A DNA stretch of 13,594 bases from DASTGO01 sp035719045 (GCA_035719045.1 DASTGO010000311.1:1-13594), one strand, 5' to 3'; shown: positions 6,534 to 12,879, numbered from the stretch's first letter. Notes: generated by a model from the letters alone, not told the origin. Translations and numbers: made by a program.

Positions 6534-6598
6534 ACTTAGTAGGTCTTGGTCTGTCTAAGGTCTTGCAAACATAGACCGACATGGTCAGACTAAGACTG
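6534..6598. promoter_or_regulatory. Divergent control region with CTAAG/GTCT repeats
   Basis: The gap between GntR and the rightward operon carries CTTAG (6535-6539) facing CTAAG (6555-6559). The near-palindrome CAGACTAAGACTG at 6586-6598 matches its reverse complement in 10 of 13 places. GTCT/AGAC words recur through the stretch. TTGCAA (6563-6568) could be a -35 box for the rightward operon, but no clean -10 follows. These repeats are the best candidates for GntR operators. Confidence 0.5.
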
Positions 6599-6628
6599 TC
6601 AAACGCTCGGACGGGCTAAACACAGAGC

Positions 6629-6666
6629 GGCCTCCGGCGCGGTGCTCGCAACACCCGCCGGAGGCC
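6629..6666 (+). promoter_or_regulatory. Strong GC-rich stem-loop in operon leader
   Basis: GGCCTCCGGCG (6629-6639) and CGCCGGAGGCC (6656-6666) are perfect 11-bp arms. After one bulged base the stem continues GGTG (6641-6644) with CACC (6652-6655), leaving a 7-nt loop. TTGATCC follows, not a T-run, so it is a poor classical terminator. It lies between the putative operators and the first gene, so it is probably in the 5' leader, where it may act as attenuator or stabiliser. It could also block readthrough. Confidence 0.65.
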
Positions 6667-6673
6667 TTGATCC

Positions 6674-6690
6674 GACCTGTCTAGGAGGTC
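6674..6690 (+). promoter_or_regulatory. Ribosome binding site inside a small stem
   Basis: AGGAGG (6683-6688) is an excellent Shine-Dalgarno sequence 8 nt before the ATG at 6697. GACCT (6674-6678) can pair with AGGTC (6686-6690), which overlaps its last three bases. The stem is only 5 bp, so any masking of the ribosome site would be mild or need a partner. Confidence 0.5.
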
Positions 6691-6696
6691 AGACCC

Positions 6697-7053
6697 ATGC
6701 CAAGCATGGTGGATACGCGCACGCCTGCACCCGGCGGGCTTGCCTTGTTCGACGCCCCCGGCAGCAGCCCCACCTGCCTGGACCGCTGCCGCAACGCCGC
6801 TGCGGCCCAGGAGGCCGTCCTCACAGCCCTGGCGGACGTCGACGCACACGCGACCATCCTCGCCACCAGCGTCGGCGGGTCGGGGACTCTGCGCATGCTC
6901 CTGGCCTCGCCGTCCACGGCAGCGCGGCTCGCCGAGATCCTCGGCCTTGCCCCTGCTCCCCTCCCCCACGGCGGCTGGCCCACGCAGTGGATGGGGCTGG
7001 TCGGTGAGGTCGGCTTCGTCCTGACGGCGCTTCCTCCGGGCGGCGAGTCATGA
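6697..7053 (+). CDS. Unrecognised 118-residue protein, first gene of operon
   Basis: ATG at 6697 with a strong AGGAGG 8 nt upstream. I do not recognise the family. The sequence starts with a flexible Pro/Gly-rich part that includes a Cys pair (CLDRC, near residues 27-31). Two Ala/Leu-rich helices follow: AAAAQEAVLTALADVDAHATILA and MLLASPSTAARLAEILGLAP. The tail GGWPTQWMGLVGEVGFVLTALPP looks like a small folded segment. No signal peptide or convincing membrane helix is present, so it is probably cytosolic. Its stop overlaps the whiB start by 4 nt (ATGA), linking expression of the two. As first gene of the operon it takes the full effect of the leader structures. Confidence 0.8.
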   Translation: MPSMVDTRTPAPGGLALFDAPGSSPTCLDRCRNAAAAQEAVLTALADVDAHATILATSVGGSGTLRMLLASPSTAARLAEILGLAPAPLPHGGWPTQWMGLVGEVGFVLTALPPGGES

Positions 7054-7301
7054 GCGACTGGCGCCATCGGGCGGCATGCCTGGATGAGGACCCCGAGCTG
7101 TTCTTCCCGGTCGGGAACACCGGGCCCGCCCTGCTGCAGATCGAAGAGGCCAAGGCCGTGTGCCGGCGCTGCGACGTCGTGGAGACGTGCCTGCGCTGGG
7201 CACTGGACACCGGGCAGGACGCCGGTGTCTGGGGCGCCCTGTCCGAGGACGAGCGGCGGGCGCTGAAGCGCCGGTACGCCCGCGCCCGAAGGGCGGGGTG
7301 A
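7050..7301 (+). CDS. Short WhiB-family iron-sulfur protein
   Basis: 83-residue WhiB-like (Wbl) protein. The four cluster-binding cysteines are Cys10, Cys38, Cys41 and Cys47 in the usual C...CxxC-x5-C order (VCRRCDVVETC). The GVWGA turn at 59-63 stands where most family members have G-[VI]-W-G-G, and a basic tail (RRALKRRYARARRAG) follows. Wbl proteins bind a 4Fe-4S cluster and act with the primary sigma factor as actinobacterial transcription regulators. Mobile elements and phages often carry one. The ATGA overlap with the preceding gene fixes the start. It may help switch this operon or alter host transcription (inference). Confidence 0.93.
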   Translation: MSDWRHRAACLDEDPELFFPVGNTGPALLQIEEAKAVCRRCDVVETCLRWALDTGQDAGVWGALSEDERRALKRRYARARRAG

Positions 7302-7303
7302 GC

Positions 7304-7642
7304 ATGAGCCTCACCAGCGCACTGCGGACAAGGCGTGGTCGCTCCTGCAGTCCTCTCGACACTGCCCTGGGCTCGGTCACGGTCGGCGGTCTGACCATGC
7401 TCGTGAACGAGGCCGCACGACCTGAGCCGGACCTGTCTGCCCGTTACACGGTGCCTACCGCACCGGCCGCCCAGGTCGACCGGATCCGCTCGGCCTGGGC
7501 CCTGCAGCAGGCCATCGCCAGCCTGGACCTGGACCGGGAGGCTCACCGGCTGCTGGTCTGGGCCGACTCCTGGAGTGCGGAGAACGTGGCCGGACTCGTC
7601 GCGCTCATCGAGGCCGCCCGCGCCGCGGGGGGTGCCCGGTGA
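7304..7642 (+). CDS. Unrecognised 112-residue protein
   Basis: ATG at 7304, two nucleotides after the whiB stop, preceded by GGGCGGGGTGAGC as an acceptable ribosome site. A longer in-frame start at 7160 would lie inside whiB and is rejected. The N-terminus is basic and disordered-looking (LRTRRGRSCS). The middle holds PTAPAAQVDRIRSAWALQQAI and the C-terminus is two amphipathic helices (LDLDREAHRLLVWADSW, NVAGLVALIEAARAAGG). I know no family for it. It is probably a small cytosolic helical protein. The stop overlaps the DUF3307 gene by 4 nt (GTGA). Confidence 0.75.
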   Translation: MSLTSALRTRRGRSCSPLDTALGSVTVGGLTMLVNEAARPEPDLSARYTVPTAPAAQVDRIRSAWALQQAIASLDLDREAHRLLVWADSWSAENVAGLVALIEAARAAGGAR

Positions 7643-8052
7643 TCGCCCAGCTGTCGGGTGCGTCGGTGGCCGGGCTGCTGCTGGCGCACCTGGCAGGGGA
7701 CTACGTCCTGCAGTCGCACTGGATGGCCACCCGCAAGACGCAGGCCTGGGTGCCGGCGATCGCGCACGCCGCGGTCTACACCGCCTGCTACCTGCCCGTG
7801 ACCCGATCCGTGCTGGGACTGGCGGTGATCGGCGGCACCCACGCAGTGATCGACCGCTACCGGCTGGCCCGCCAGCTCGTGTGGGTCAAGAACCACCTGG
7901 CCCCCGCTTCGGCGCGGCCGCCGGTATGGGCGGCCTGCTCGGCCACCGGCTACTCCCCCGAGTTCCCCACGGGCCTGGCGATCGGCCTGCTGATCGCCGC
8001 TGACAACACCCTCCACCTGATCATCAACACCCTGGCGGTGATGTGGCTGTGA
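7639..8052 (+). CDS. DUF3307-type membrane protein
   Basis: 137-residue protein from a GTG at 7639 (GTGA overlap with the previous stop). It carries the DUF3307 signature: LLLAHLAGDYVLQSHWMA near residues 13-30, an IAHAAVYTACYL helix near 41-52, GGTHAVIDRYRLARQLVWVKN near 65-85, and a last hydrophobic segment near 118-137. About three membrane-embedded segments are likely. DUF3307 proteins are frequent in actinobacterial plasmids, phages and chromosomes and have no settled biochemical role. The conserved GDYVLQS and IDRYRLA motifs suggest a structured intramembrane core. Family assignment is from remembered motifs. Confidence 0.85.
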   Translation: MIAQLSGASVAGLLLAHLAGDYVLQSHWMATRKTQAWVPAIAHAAVYTACYLPVTRSVLGLAVIGGTHAVIDRYRLARQLVWVKNHLAPASARPPVWAACSATGYSPEFPTGLAIGLLIAADNTLHLIINTLAVMWL

Positions 8053-8576
8053 GCACGACATCCGACCCCCGCGCGGCTGCCCGACGGGTCAAGCACCGTC
8101 AGGCCGCCCGGGCGGCCAACCGCGCGAGGTGGGCGGGCCTGGCGCGCAGCACGGTGCGGGACCTGCTCCTGGCGGGCCCGGCCGGTGGCGACCGGTTCGG
8201 GGCGGCCATCGTCGCCCTCCTGGACGCCGGCGACCTGCTCAGCCATGACGGCTTCGTCGCCCACTGTGTGCAGATCCGGGACGAGGAGCCGTCGACCTGG
8301 GCTGACCTGGATCCGGAGCGGCTGAGGGCCTGCGCCCGCGGTGAGCTGCCGATCGAGCTGGAGGCAGCTCAGCAACGCCTCATCCACTTGGCAGTGAGCC
8401 TGTTTGACCTGGCCGGGCACCTGCACGCGCGGGAGTACCCGGATGTGGCTCAGGCAGTGAGATCTGCGGTGGCGGCGGTGCTCGCCCGGCCCCGTCCGGG
8501 CAGAAGGGGTGCCTGCTGCAGCTTCTGGGACGGCCCTCACGACGTGCCGTCTGTCCAGACCGGCGCCGTCCGCTAG
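8049..8576 (+). CDS. Unrecognised 175-residue protein with basic N-terminus
   Basis: Start taken as the GTG at 8049, which overlaps the DUF3307 stop by 4 nt. A GTG two codons earlier is also open. The N-terminus is very basic (ARRVKHRQAARAANRARWAG) and shares the AANRARWA pattern with the repeat protein at 12409. A helical middle follows (TVRDLLLAG, AAIVALLDAGDLLS, then ELPIELEAAQQRLIHLAVSLFDLAGHLHAREY). The end is Cys- and Arg-containing and disordered-looking (GRRGACCSFWDGPHDVPS). No known domain is apparent. The basic head could bind nucleic acid or acidic lipid (inference). It ends six bases before the next gene. Confidence 0.75.
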   Translation: MSTTSDPRAAARRVKHRQAARAANRARWAGLARSTVRDLLLAGPAGGDRFGAAIVALLDAGDLLSHDGFVAHCVQIRDEEPSTWADLDPERLRACARGELPIELEAAQQRLIHLAVSLFDLAGHLHAREYPDVAQAVRSAVAAVLARPRPGRRGACCSFWDGPHDVPSVQTGAVR

Positions 8577-8582
8577 CCCATC

Positions 8583-9074
8583 ATGTCTGCGCTCCTGCTC
8601 GCCGCCGCCCTGTCTGGTGGGCTGCTGTTCCTAGGCCGCCAGATGAGCCAGTCCGACCCAGCCGCACGCCCCGGCACCGACGTCGAGATCACACCGGTCG
8701 AGATCACACCGGTCGAGGTCACGACTCTCCTCGACATCAATCTCGACCTGCTGCGGCTGTCAGACCCGCAGGTGCTGCGGCGGCTGCTGGCCACGGGCGC
8801 GCTGCGGCAGGTGTCGCAGCCGGTTCGGGACCCCGGAAACCACGATCACCTGCTCGTCCTGGCAGAGGACCCCAGCGGGATGCTCGCCGGCTTCCGGGTC
8901 CTGATCTGCGTGAACGGGACGCCGAACAACAACGGCTCCTTCGACGTGCACGCCGTGGTCGTGCCCGCCGGGTTCACCGACCCCGTCGAGGCCGCGGCGT
9001 GGAGCTACCAGGACCCCGCCCATCCCGTCCAGCCAACCGCCAAGGCCTACCGGTCCATGGCGGTCCGCCGATGA
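8583..9074 (+). CDS. Unrecognised protein with N-terminal hydrophobic segment
   Basis: 163-residue protein, ATG at 8583, six bases after the previous stop and without a clear ribosome site, so translation probably depends on re-initiation. Residues 3-17 (ALLLAAALSGGLLFLG) form a hydrophobic helix that may be a membrane anchor. A tandem repeat EITPVEITPVEVT at residues 35-47 comes from a 15-bp DNA repeat. The rest is a compact alpha/beta domain: LLRLSDPQVLRRLLATGALR, strands HLLVLAEDPSG and FRVLICVNG, FDVHAVVVPAGFTDPVEAAAW, and a final YRSMAVRR. I cannot assign a family. It overlaps the next start by 4 nt (ATGA). Confidence 0.75.
   Translation: MSALLLAAALSGGLLFLGRQMSQSDPAARPGTDVEITPVEITPVEVTTLLDINLDLLRLSDPQVLRRLLATGALRQVSQPVRDPGNHDHLLVLAEDPSGMLAGFRVLICVNGTPNNNGSFDVHAVVVPAGFTDPVEAAAWSYQDPAHPVQPTAKAYRSMAVRR
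8682..8726 (+). repeat. 15-bp tandem repeat in coding sequence
   Basis: GTCGAGATCACACCG occurs exactly at 8682-8696 and 8697-8711. A third, diverged copy (GTCGAGGTCACGACT) lies at 8712-8726. The exact unit suggests recent slippage or duplication that keeps the frame and lengthens the linker by five residues per copy. Confidence 0.75.
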
Positions 9075-9640
9075 ACAAGGACCACGCCATGTCCAACGAC
9101 TTTCCCTGGCTGCAGAGCCAACTGGAGCGCGACCTCCTGTCCGACCGGCCCTCGACCGCCCTCACTTTGGCCGAACGGGAGGCCTTCGCCGCCATCACCG
9201 CCGGGCAGCAGCTCCCGACCGCGTGGTCGGACCGCCTTCAGGCACAGGGAGACCTGCTCGTCCTGCCCTGGCCGGAGAACACCGACCCCGTCCGCCGGAT
9301 GGGTGCTCTGGCCTCCGCGAAGCCTCTCCCTCCCAGTGGTGTCCACCTCGCCAACGGCAGTCATCAGCTCCAGGCCCTCGACCCCGAGGTGTTGTGGGCC
9401 CCTGAGCCTGCCTCCTCGCGTCTCACTCTGGGCACCTTGGTGGTCCCGGACGGCTGCCTGGCCCTGCTGGGGCACGGCACCCACGAGGACCTGCATATCG
9501 GGCCCGGGGTCTACCTGATCCGTCGGCAGCGCGAGGCGCGGTTGCCAGACCTCCAGATCCAGCCGCTGCCCAGCTCGGAACGCCGCAACCCCCAGCGCAG
9601 AAGCCTTCTCGGCCTGATCTGGGACGTGGTGGTGGACTGA
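9071..9640 (+). CDS. Unrecognised 189-residue protein
   Basis: ATG at 9071 in an ATGA overlap with the previous stop; a second Met six codons later is also possible. The N-terminal half is helical and acidic (WLQSQLERDLLSDRP, TLAEREAFAAITAGQQL). The C-terminal half looks like a small beta domain: RLTLGTLVVPDGCLALLGHG, then EDLHIGPGVYLIRRQREARL. The PDG...HG...GPGVYLIRRQRE pattern looks conserved, in the manner of a cupin-like or SH3-like barrel, but I cannot name a family. The tail SERRNPQRRSLLGLIWDVVVD is basic, then hydrophobic. It is probably cytosolic. It shares one nucleotide with the next start. Confidence 0.75.
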   Translation: MNKDHAMSNDFPWLQSQLERDLLSDRPSTALTLAEREAFAAITAGQQLPTAWSDRLQAQGDLLVLPWPENTDPVRRMGALASAKPLPPSGVHLANGSHQLQALDPEVLWAPEPASSRLTLGTLVVPDGCLALLGHGTHEDLHIGPGVYLIRRQREARLPDLQIQPLPSSERRNPQRRSLLGLIWDVVVD

Positions 9641-10017
9641 TGCGCAGCGACGGCGTGACCGGAACCGTGGTCTGCGCGGCCAGGGGCGTGGATGTCCCGC
9701 TGACTCCCCCGGGCCAGGGCCTGCACCGAGTCTGGGAACCGAGCCCCACCCGTCTGGCCTGGCACCCGGACGACTGCACCTCTTCCTGCTGCGGCCGTTG
9801 GCGTGCGGCGGCCACCGCCCCGCTCTCCCCCACGTCGGACCGCCGCCATCAGCCCGCAGCCGCGGTCTCCACCGCGGCCGCCCTGTTGCCTGGCGACGGC
9901 CCGATCCCCTGCGAGGTCTGCGGACGGGCCGTGACGCGCGACTACGTCCTGCGGACCGGGCTGCGCCGCCACGGCAATCACCCCCGCCCCGCTTCTGCTC
10001 AGGAGACCAGAGCATGA
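9640..10017 (+). CDS. Candidate small zinc-finger protein
   Basis: 125-residue protein. The stop of the previous gene and this ATG overlap by one nucleotide (TGATG). The C-terminus contains Cys91-x2-Cys94 and, 16 residues on, His111-x2-His114 (CEVCGRAVTRDYVL...RRHGNH), a plausible one-zinc CCHH finger. A second Cys group, CTSSCCGRW (46-54), follows a Trp-containing N-terminal segment (RLAWHPDDC). This suggests a DNA- or protein-binding role, with zinc binding inferred from spacing only. The centre is Ala-rich linker. It overlaps the next gene by 4 nt (ATGA). Confidence 0.72.
   Translation: MRSDGVTGTVVCAARGVDVPLTPPGQGLHRVWEPSPTRLAWHPDDCTSSCCGRWRAAATAPLSPTSDRRHQPAAAVSTAAALLPGDGPIPCEVCGRAVTRDYVLRTGLRRHGNHPRPASAQETRA
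10001..10006 (+). promoter_or_regulatory. Ribosome binding site fixing the start at 10014
   Basis: AGGAGA lies 7 nt before the ATG at 10014. It decides against an in-frame start far upstream at 9798, which would overlap the zinc-finger gene. Confidence 0.55.
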
Positions 10018-10898
10018 ACTCCGCATCGTTCGTCTTCCTTGCCGCGCTTGCGGTTGCCGCCCTGCTGGGACTCCTCGCCCGTACCTGGTCTCATGACCGG
10101 GCCCGGTACCGCGCCATGGTGGCTCACGAGCGGACCGGGCAGACCCAGGCGGGATGGGACCCCCGCTTCGCCTGGGGCGCCACTCCGGAACCGGTGGGAC
10201 AGGCCGGCTCGCCCGCAGCCCCGGTGACGGTGACCGCCACGGTCACCGGGCCGCAGCCGCCCAAGTGGTGGGAACGTCCAGGCGCACCGCAGGCCTCCCG
10301 GCCGGGCAAGGCCGCACCCCAGTCCCCATCGCCCACGCCGAGCCCGGTGACCAGCGGGCCGCAGCTGCCTGCCACCCGCGACCGTGTCGTGGTCGACGGA
10401 CAGCCGGCCACCGTCACCGGCCAGGAAAGGGTCGGACGGGCCACCCGCGTGCACCTGCGCCGCGACGACGGCCAGCTCGGGTTCGTCGACATCCCCGACA
10501 TCGACACGGCGGTGCCCGTCGCGCCCTCCAGCTCACCCACCGCCCGCGGGGCTTCCGCCCCCGCCGAGCAGGAACCGCCGGCGCCGGTCCCGGCCGTCCC
10601 TGCGCCCGCACCCCAGCCGGCCGTCCGTCCTCCGGTGCGCCCCGGCACGGCTCCGGTCGCCCACCCCGCGACCACGCCCACCAGGCAGGCCCCCCCGGCC
10701 GCGTCGGTGACCCTCGGCGGAATCACCGTGTCCTTGGGCGACCCCGCCCCGACCTCCGCACGTCCGGCCCCGCAGGACCTCTCCCCCGCTGAGCAGCGCC
10801 GCCGGCATCTGGCCGCCCACGGCTACACCGGCCCCACCGACGCCGACGGCTTCCCCCTGTTCGGCTCCCCCGACATGGCCACGAGGGCCGCGGGATGA
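10014..10898 (+). CDS. Membrane-anchored Pro/Ala-rich protein
   Basis: 294-residue protein. One N-terminal membrane helix (FVFLAALAVAALLGLLA, residues 6-22) is followed by a charged stretch RTWSHDRARYRAMVAHERTG, so the bulk is probably cytosolic. Residues 55-115 and 178-250 are Pro/Ala/Thr-rich low-complexity linkers. Between them is a short beta-like module near 121-165 (RVVVDGQPATVTGQ...RVHLRRDDGQLGFVDIPD) that resembles a small SH3-like fold. The C-terminus has LSPAEQRRRHLAAHGYTGPTDADGFPLFG. No family is recognised. A single anchor plus long extended linkers suits a scaffold at the membrane. It overlaps the next membrane-protein gene by 4 nt (ATGA). Confidence 0.78.
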   Translation: MNSASFVFLAALAVAALLGLLARTWSHDRARYRAMVAHERTGQTQAGWDPRFAWGATPEPVGQAGSPAAPVTVTATVTGPQPPKWWERPGAPQASRPGKAAPQSPSPTPSPVTSGPQLPATRDRVVVDGQPATVTGQERVGRATRVHLRRDDGQLGFVDIPDIDTAVPVAPSSSPTARGASAPAEQEPPAPVPAVPAPAPQPAVRPPVRPGTAPVAHPATTPTRQAPPAASVTLGGITVSLGDPAPTSARPAPQDLSPAEQRRRHLAAHGYTGPTDADGFPLFGSPDMATRAAG

Positions 10899-12199
10899 GC
10901 GGCGACAGCAAGGAAGTGACCGTCACCGTCCTGACCGAGTCGGATGCCCTGCTGGCCAACAGCGTCCAAACCAGCCCCGGTCAGCCCCGGACGGCGCCTG
11001 ACCACGGCAATCGCTGGTGGGCCCGCGACTCGGAGGACGGGCTGCCCGAGGGCGTGCTGCGCAAGATCGGACCCGCGATGGCGGGGACGATCACGGCCGT
11101 CGCCGTCGCCGCGATGGCCGAGGCCGGATTCAACTTGGCCAACTTCGTCAGCAAGACCTTGCACCTGCCGTCGATCCTGGCGGTCCTCTTCCCTCTGATC
11201 TTCGAGTCGACCGCCGCGTCGTTCGCGATCCAGGACATGCGCGACCGCCGGCAGGGACACCCCAACGCCGGGATGCGCGCCGCCACCTACGGCACCCTCA
11301 TCACCTCGGCGGTGGTCAATGGCGTCGTCGGCCGCGAGGCCTACGGCAGCGCCGGCCTTCTGGAAGTCGTGCCACCGCTCGTCCTGGCCCTGGTGATCCA
11401 CCTGCACGGCGACCGGGCCAACCGGGCGTACCACTCCCGCGCCGTGCTGCGCCCGGAATGGCGCCAGCAACAACTGCGGAAGGCCCAGGTCGAATCCGTC
11501 AGCGACGTGCTGCCCCTTCTGACCGGAGACAGCGAACACGGCCAGGCCACCGTTGACCTGCTCCGGCGACGGCTGGACTCGGTGACGCTCGAACCGGGCG
11601 AGGCCCTGATCGCCGCCGGCTGGCACGAACGGGAAACCCGGGACCTGGACGCCGATGCCCTGCGCCGGCTGGAGACGGTCGCCGCCACGGTCTGGGGTCC
11701 GGAAGGGGCACCGGCGAAGCGGGCGACCTTCGGCCGTCAATCCTTCCGGCCCGGGGGAAGCCAGCCTTCCCGTCCCGCCGGTCCGGCCCTTCCGGAAGGC
11801 GATGGCCTGGCCCTTCCGGAAGGGCGGCGCCCGGCCCTTTCGGAAGGAGCCCTTCCCGCGAAGCCCACCCCCGCCCTTCCGGACAGCAAGCGTCCCGCCC
11901 TTCCCGAAGGTGGCGGGTCCTCCCGCCCCCGCCGCTCCAAGCAGACCGACGAGGAGCTCGTGGACGAGCTGGTCCAAGCCGTCCAAGCGGGAGACCTGGA
12001 CCCCTGGCCCACCGGGGACGCCGTGGCGACGTTCCTGCGGATCAACCGTCAGCGTGCCGGCCAGGTCAAGGACAAGCTGCACGCCCAGCTGCAGGCGGGC
12101 ACTCCCCCGCGACTGACCGTCCTGCCTGGTCAGGCCACCCCCGCACCCCGCCCGACGACCCGTGGCGAGGACACCTCCGGGATGGCCGCCGATGCCTGA
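10895..12199 (+). CDS. Four-helix membrane protein with C-terminal winged-helix-like domain (DUF2637/Spd-like)
   Basis: 434-residue protein. Membrane segments near residues 60-80, 92-113, 131-147 and 153-171 include a conserved-looking PLIFESTAASFAIQDMRDRR and a VVPPLVLALVIHLHGDRANR exit. This layout resembles DUF2637 or Spd-type proteins of Streptomyces conjugative elements (inference, not a firm match). A helical cytosolic part (186-270) follows. A linker of five 8-residue units built on PALPEG lies at 297-340. Residues 351-400 (TDEELVDELVQAVQ, then AVATFLRINRQRAGQVKDKL) look like a winged-helix DNA-binding domain. If so, this is a membrane protein that touches DNA, useful in transfer or membrane tethering. 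The start comes from the ATGA overlap. Confidence 0.83.
   Translation: MSGDSKEVTVTVLTESDALLANSVQTSPGQPRTAPDHGNRWWARDSEDGLPEGVLRKIGPAMAGTITAVAVAAMAEAGFNLANFVSKTLHLPSILAVLFPLIFESTAASFAIQDMRDRRQGHPNAGMRAATYGTLITSAVVNGVVGREAYGSAGLLEVVPPLVLALVIHLHGDRANRAYHSRAVLRPEWRQQQLRKAQVESVSDVLPLLTGDSEHGQATVDLLRRRLDSVTLEPGEALIAAGWHERETRDLDADALRRLETVAATVWGPEGAPAKRATFGRQSFRPGGSQPSRPAGPALPEGDGLALPEGRRPALSEGALPAKPTPALPDSKRPALPEGGGSSRPRRSKQTDEELVDELVQAVQAGDLDPWPTGDAVATFLRINRQRAGQVKDKLHAQLQAGTPPRLTVLPGQATPAPRPTTRGEDTSGMAADA
11785..11912 (+). repeat. 24-bp repeats carrying CCTTCCGGAAGG palindromes
   Basis: The linker-coding DNA holds palindrome cores at 11788-11799 (CCTTCCGGAAGG), 11812-11823 (inside the perfect 16-bp GCCCTTCCGGAAGGGC at 11810-11825), 11836-11847, 11875-11884 (half) and 11899-11910 (one mismatch). 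Steps are 24, 24, 39 and 24 bp, so units are eight codons with one 15-bp insertion. Each unit encodes a PALPEG-like peptide. Confidence 0.8.
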
Positions 12200-12408
12200 A
12201 ATCCCCCTGTCCGACCTGGGAACACCACTGTCGGTAGCGGGCAACCCTGCTTCCCCGGTGTTGCCCACCCCTGCCCCGTCACTTGCCCACTCCCCCTCTG
12301 GTAGCCTCACGCGCGTGCGGACGCGCGCGCGCCCGCGTCAAGCAGCCTTGCCCGCCTTGCCCAGTCGCTTCGTCGACGAGGCGGTGGACACGCAACGTAG
12401 GGGGAACC
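12200..12408 (+). other. 209-bp gap with palindromes before repeat-protein gene
   Basis: No gene is supported. The one long frame through here conflicts with the better frame at 12409. The gap holds CACGCGCGTG (12308-12317), a perfect 10-bp palindrome. GACGCG (12320-12325) pairs with CGCGTC (12334-12339) around a CG-alternating core. TAGCCT (12302-12307) could be a -10 box, but TTGCCC (12283-12288) is only 13 bp upstream. It may hold a secondary promoter or operator. Confidence 0.35.
12399..12404 (+). promoter_or_regulatory. Ribosome binding site fixing the start at 12409
   Basis: AGGGGG lies 4 nt before the GTG at 12409. It argues for this start over an ATG at 12283, whose extra 42 residues have no repeat character. 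Confidence 0.5.
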
Positions 12409-12879
12409 GTGGACGGCCTGGCCGAACGGCAGGCAGCCCGACAGGCACGTCGGGCGGCCAACCGTGCGGCATGGGCTGCCCAGCAGGCGCTGCCCTGCTG
12501 GTCGTCCTCCCCGGCAGAACGTCAGGCCGAGCGAGAGGCGCGCCGGGCCGAGAACCGCGGGGCCTGGATCAGTGGGCAGGTCCTTCCCCGCTGGTCGTCG
12601 GGCACCCATCCGGGAAGGCCCGGCCCGCGGACCGGACCGACCTCGTTCCCGACCGGGGCCGAGGAGCGGAAGGCGGCGCGGGAAGCTCGGCACGTCGCGA
12701 ACAGCCAGGCCTGGGCCGAGGCCCAGAAGGCTGCCGCCGAAGCGCGCGCCACAGAACGGGAAGCCGCCCGGCTGAGAAGGCGCGCCGCCGACCGGGCCCG
12801 GGCCGCTGCCTGGCACGAGGCCCGAAGGGCCGAGAAGGACGTGCTCTACCGCGCCGACCGCGAAGCGGCCAGCGCCTAA
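12409..12879 (+). CDS. Arg/Ala-rich protein made of 31-residue repeats
   Basis: 156-residue protein from a GTG at 12409. Two exact-length 31-residue units run 5-35 and 36-66 with pattern AERQAxRxARRAxNRxAW, then Q-x-LPxWSS. Trp22/Trp53 and Trp31/Trp62 are in register. After a Pro/Gly linker (67-83) comes a third, shorter unit (84-107, EERKAAREARHVANSQAW). A fourth, decayed unit (114-140, ATEREAARLRRRAADRARA) follows, then an Arg/Glu-rich end. Each unit is probably one highly charged helix, so the whole may be an extended coiled-coil or rod. There is no signal peptide, membrane segment or known domain. An N-terminal copy of the AANRxxWA pattern also occurs in the protein at 8049. Function is unknown. 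Confidence 0.7.
   Translation: MDGLAERQAARQARRAANRAAWAAQQALPCWSSSPAERQAEREARRAENRGAWISGQVLPRWSSGTHPGRPGPRTGPTSFPTGAEERKAAREARHVANSQAWAEAQKAAAEARATEREAARLRRRAADRARAAAWHEARRAEKDVLYRADREAASA
12421..12606 (+). repeat. Two in-frame 93-bp repeats
   Basis: Positions 12421-12513 and 12514-12606 encode aligned 31-residue units and are clearly similar at DNA level, for example both start GC(C/A)GAACG and both code LPxWSS with TGGTCGTC. They are diverged enough not to be a very recent copy. Confidence 0.7.

Noticed and set aside
6019..6582. 187-codon minus-strand frame over the GntR gene
   Set aside because: Arg/Pro/Gly-rich shadow of the GntR gene, which has a clear winged-helix domain and ribosome site in another frame.
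9047..10015. 322-codon open frame on the minus strand
   Set aside because: Antisense to two coupled plus-strand genes. Composition is Arg/Gly/Pro-rich without domain character or ribosome site.
10823..12310. 495-codon open frame on the minus strand
   Set aside because: It lies antisense to the membrane-protein gene, which has membrane helices, repeats and ATGA coupling. The antisense frame is open because of GC-rich third-position bias and reads as Gly/Arg-rich noise.
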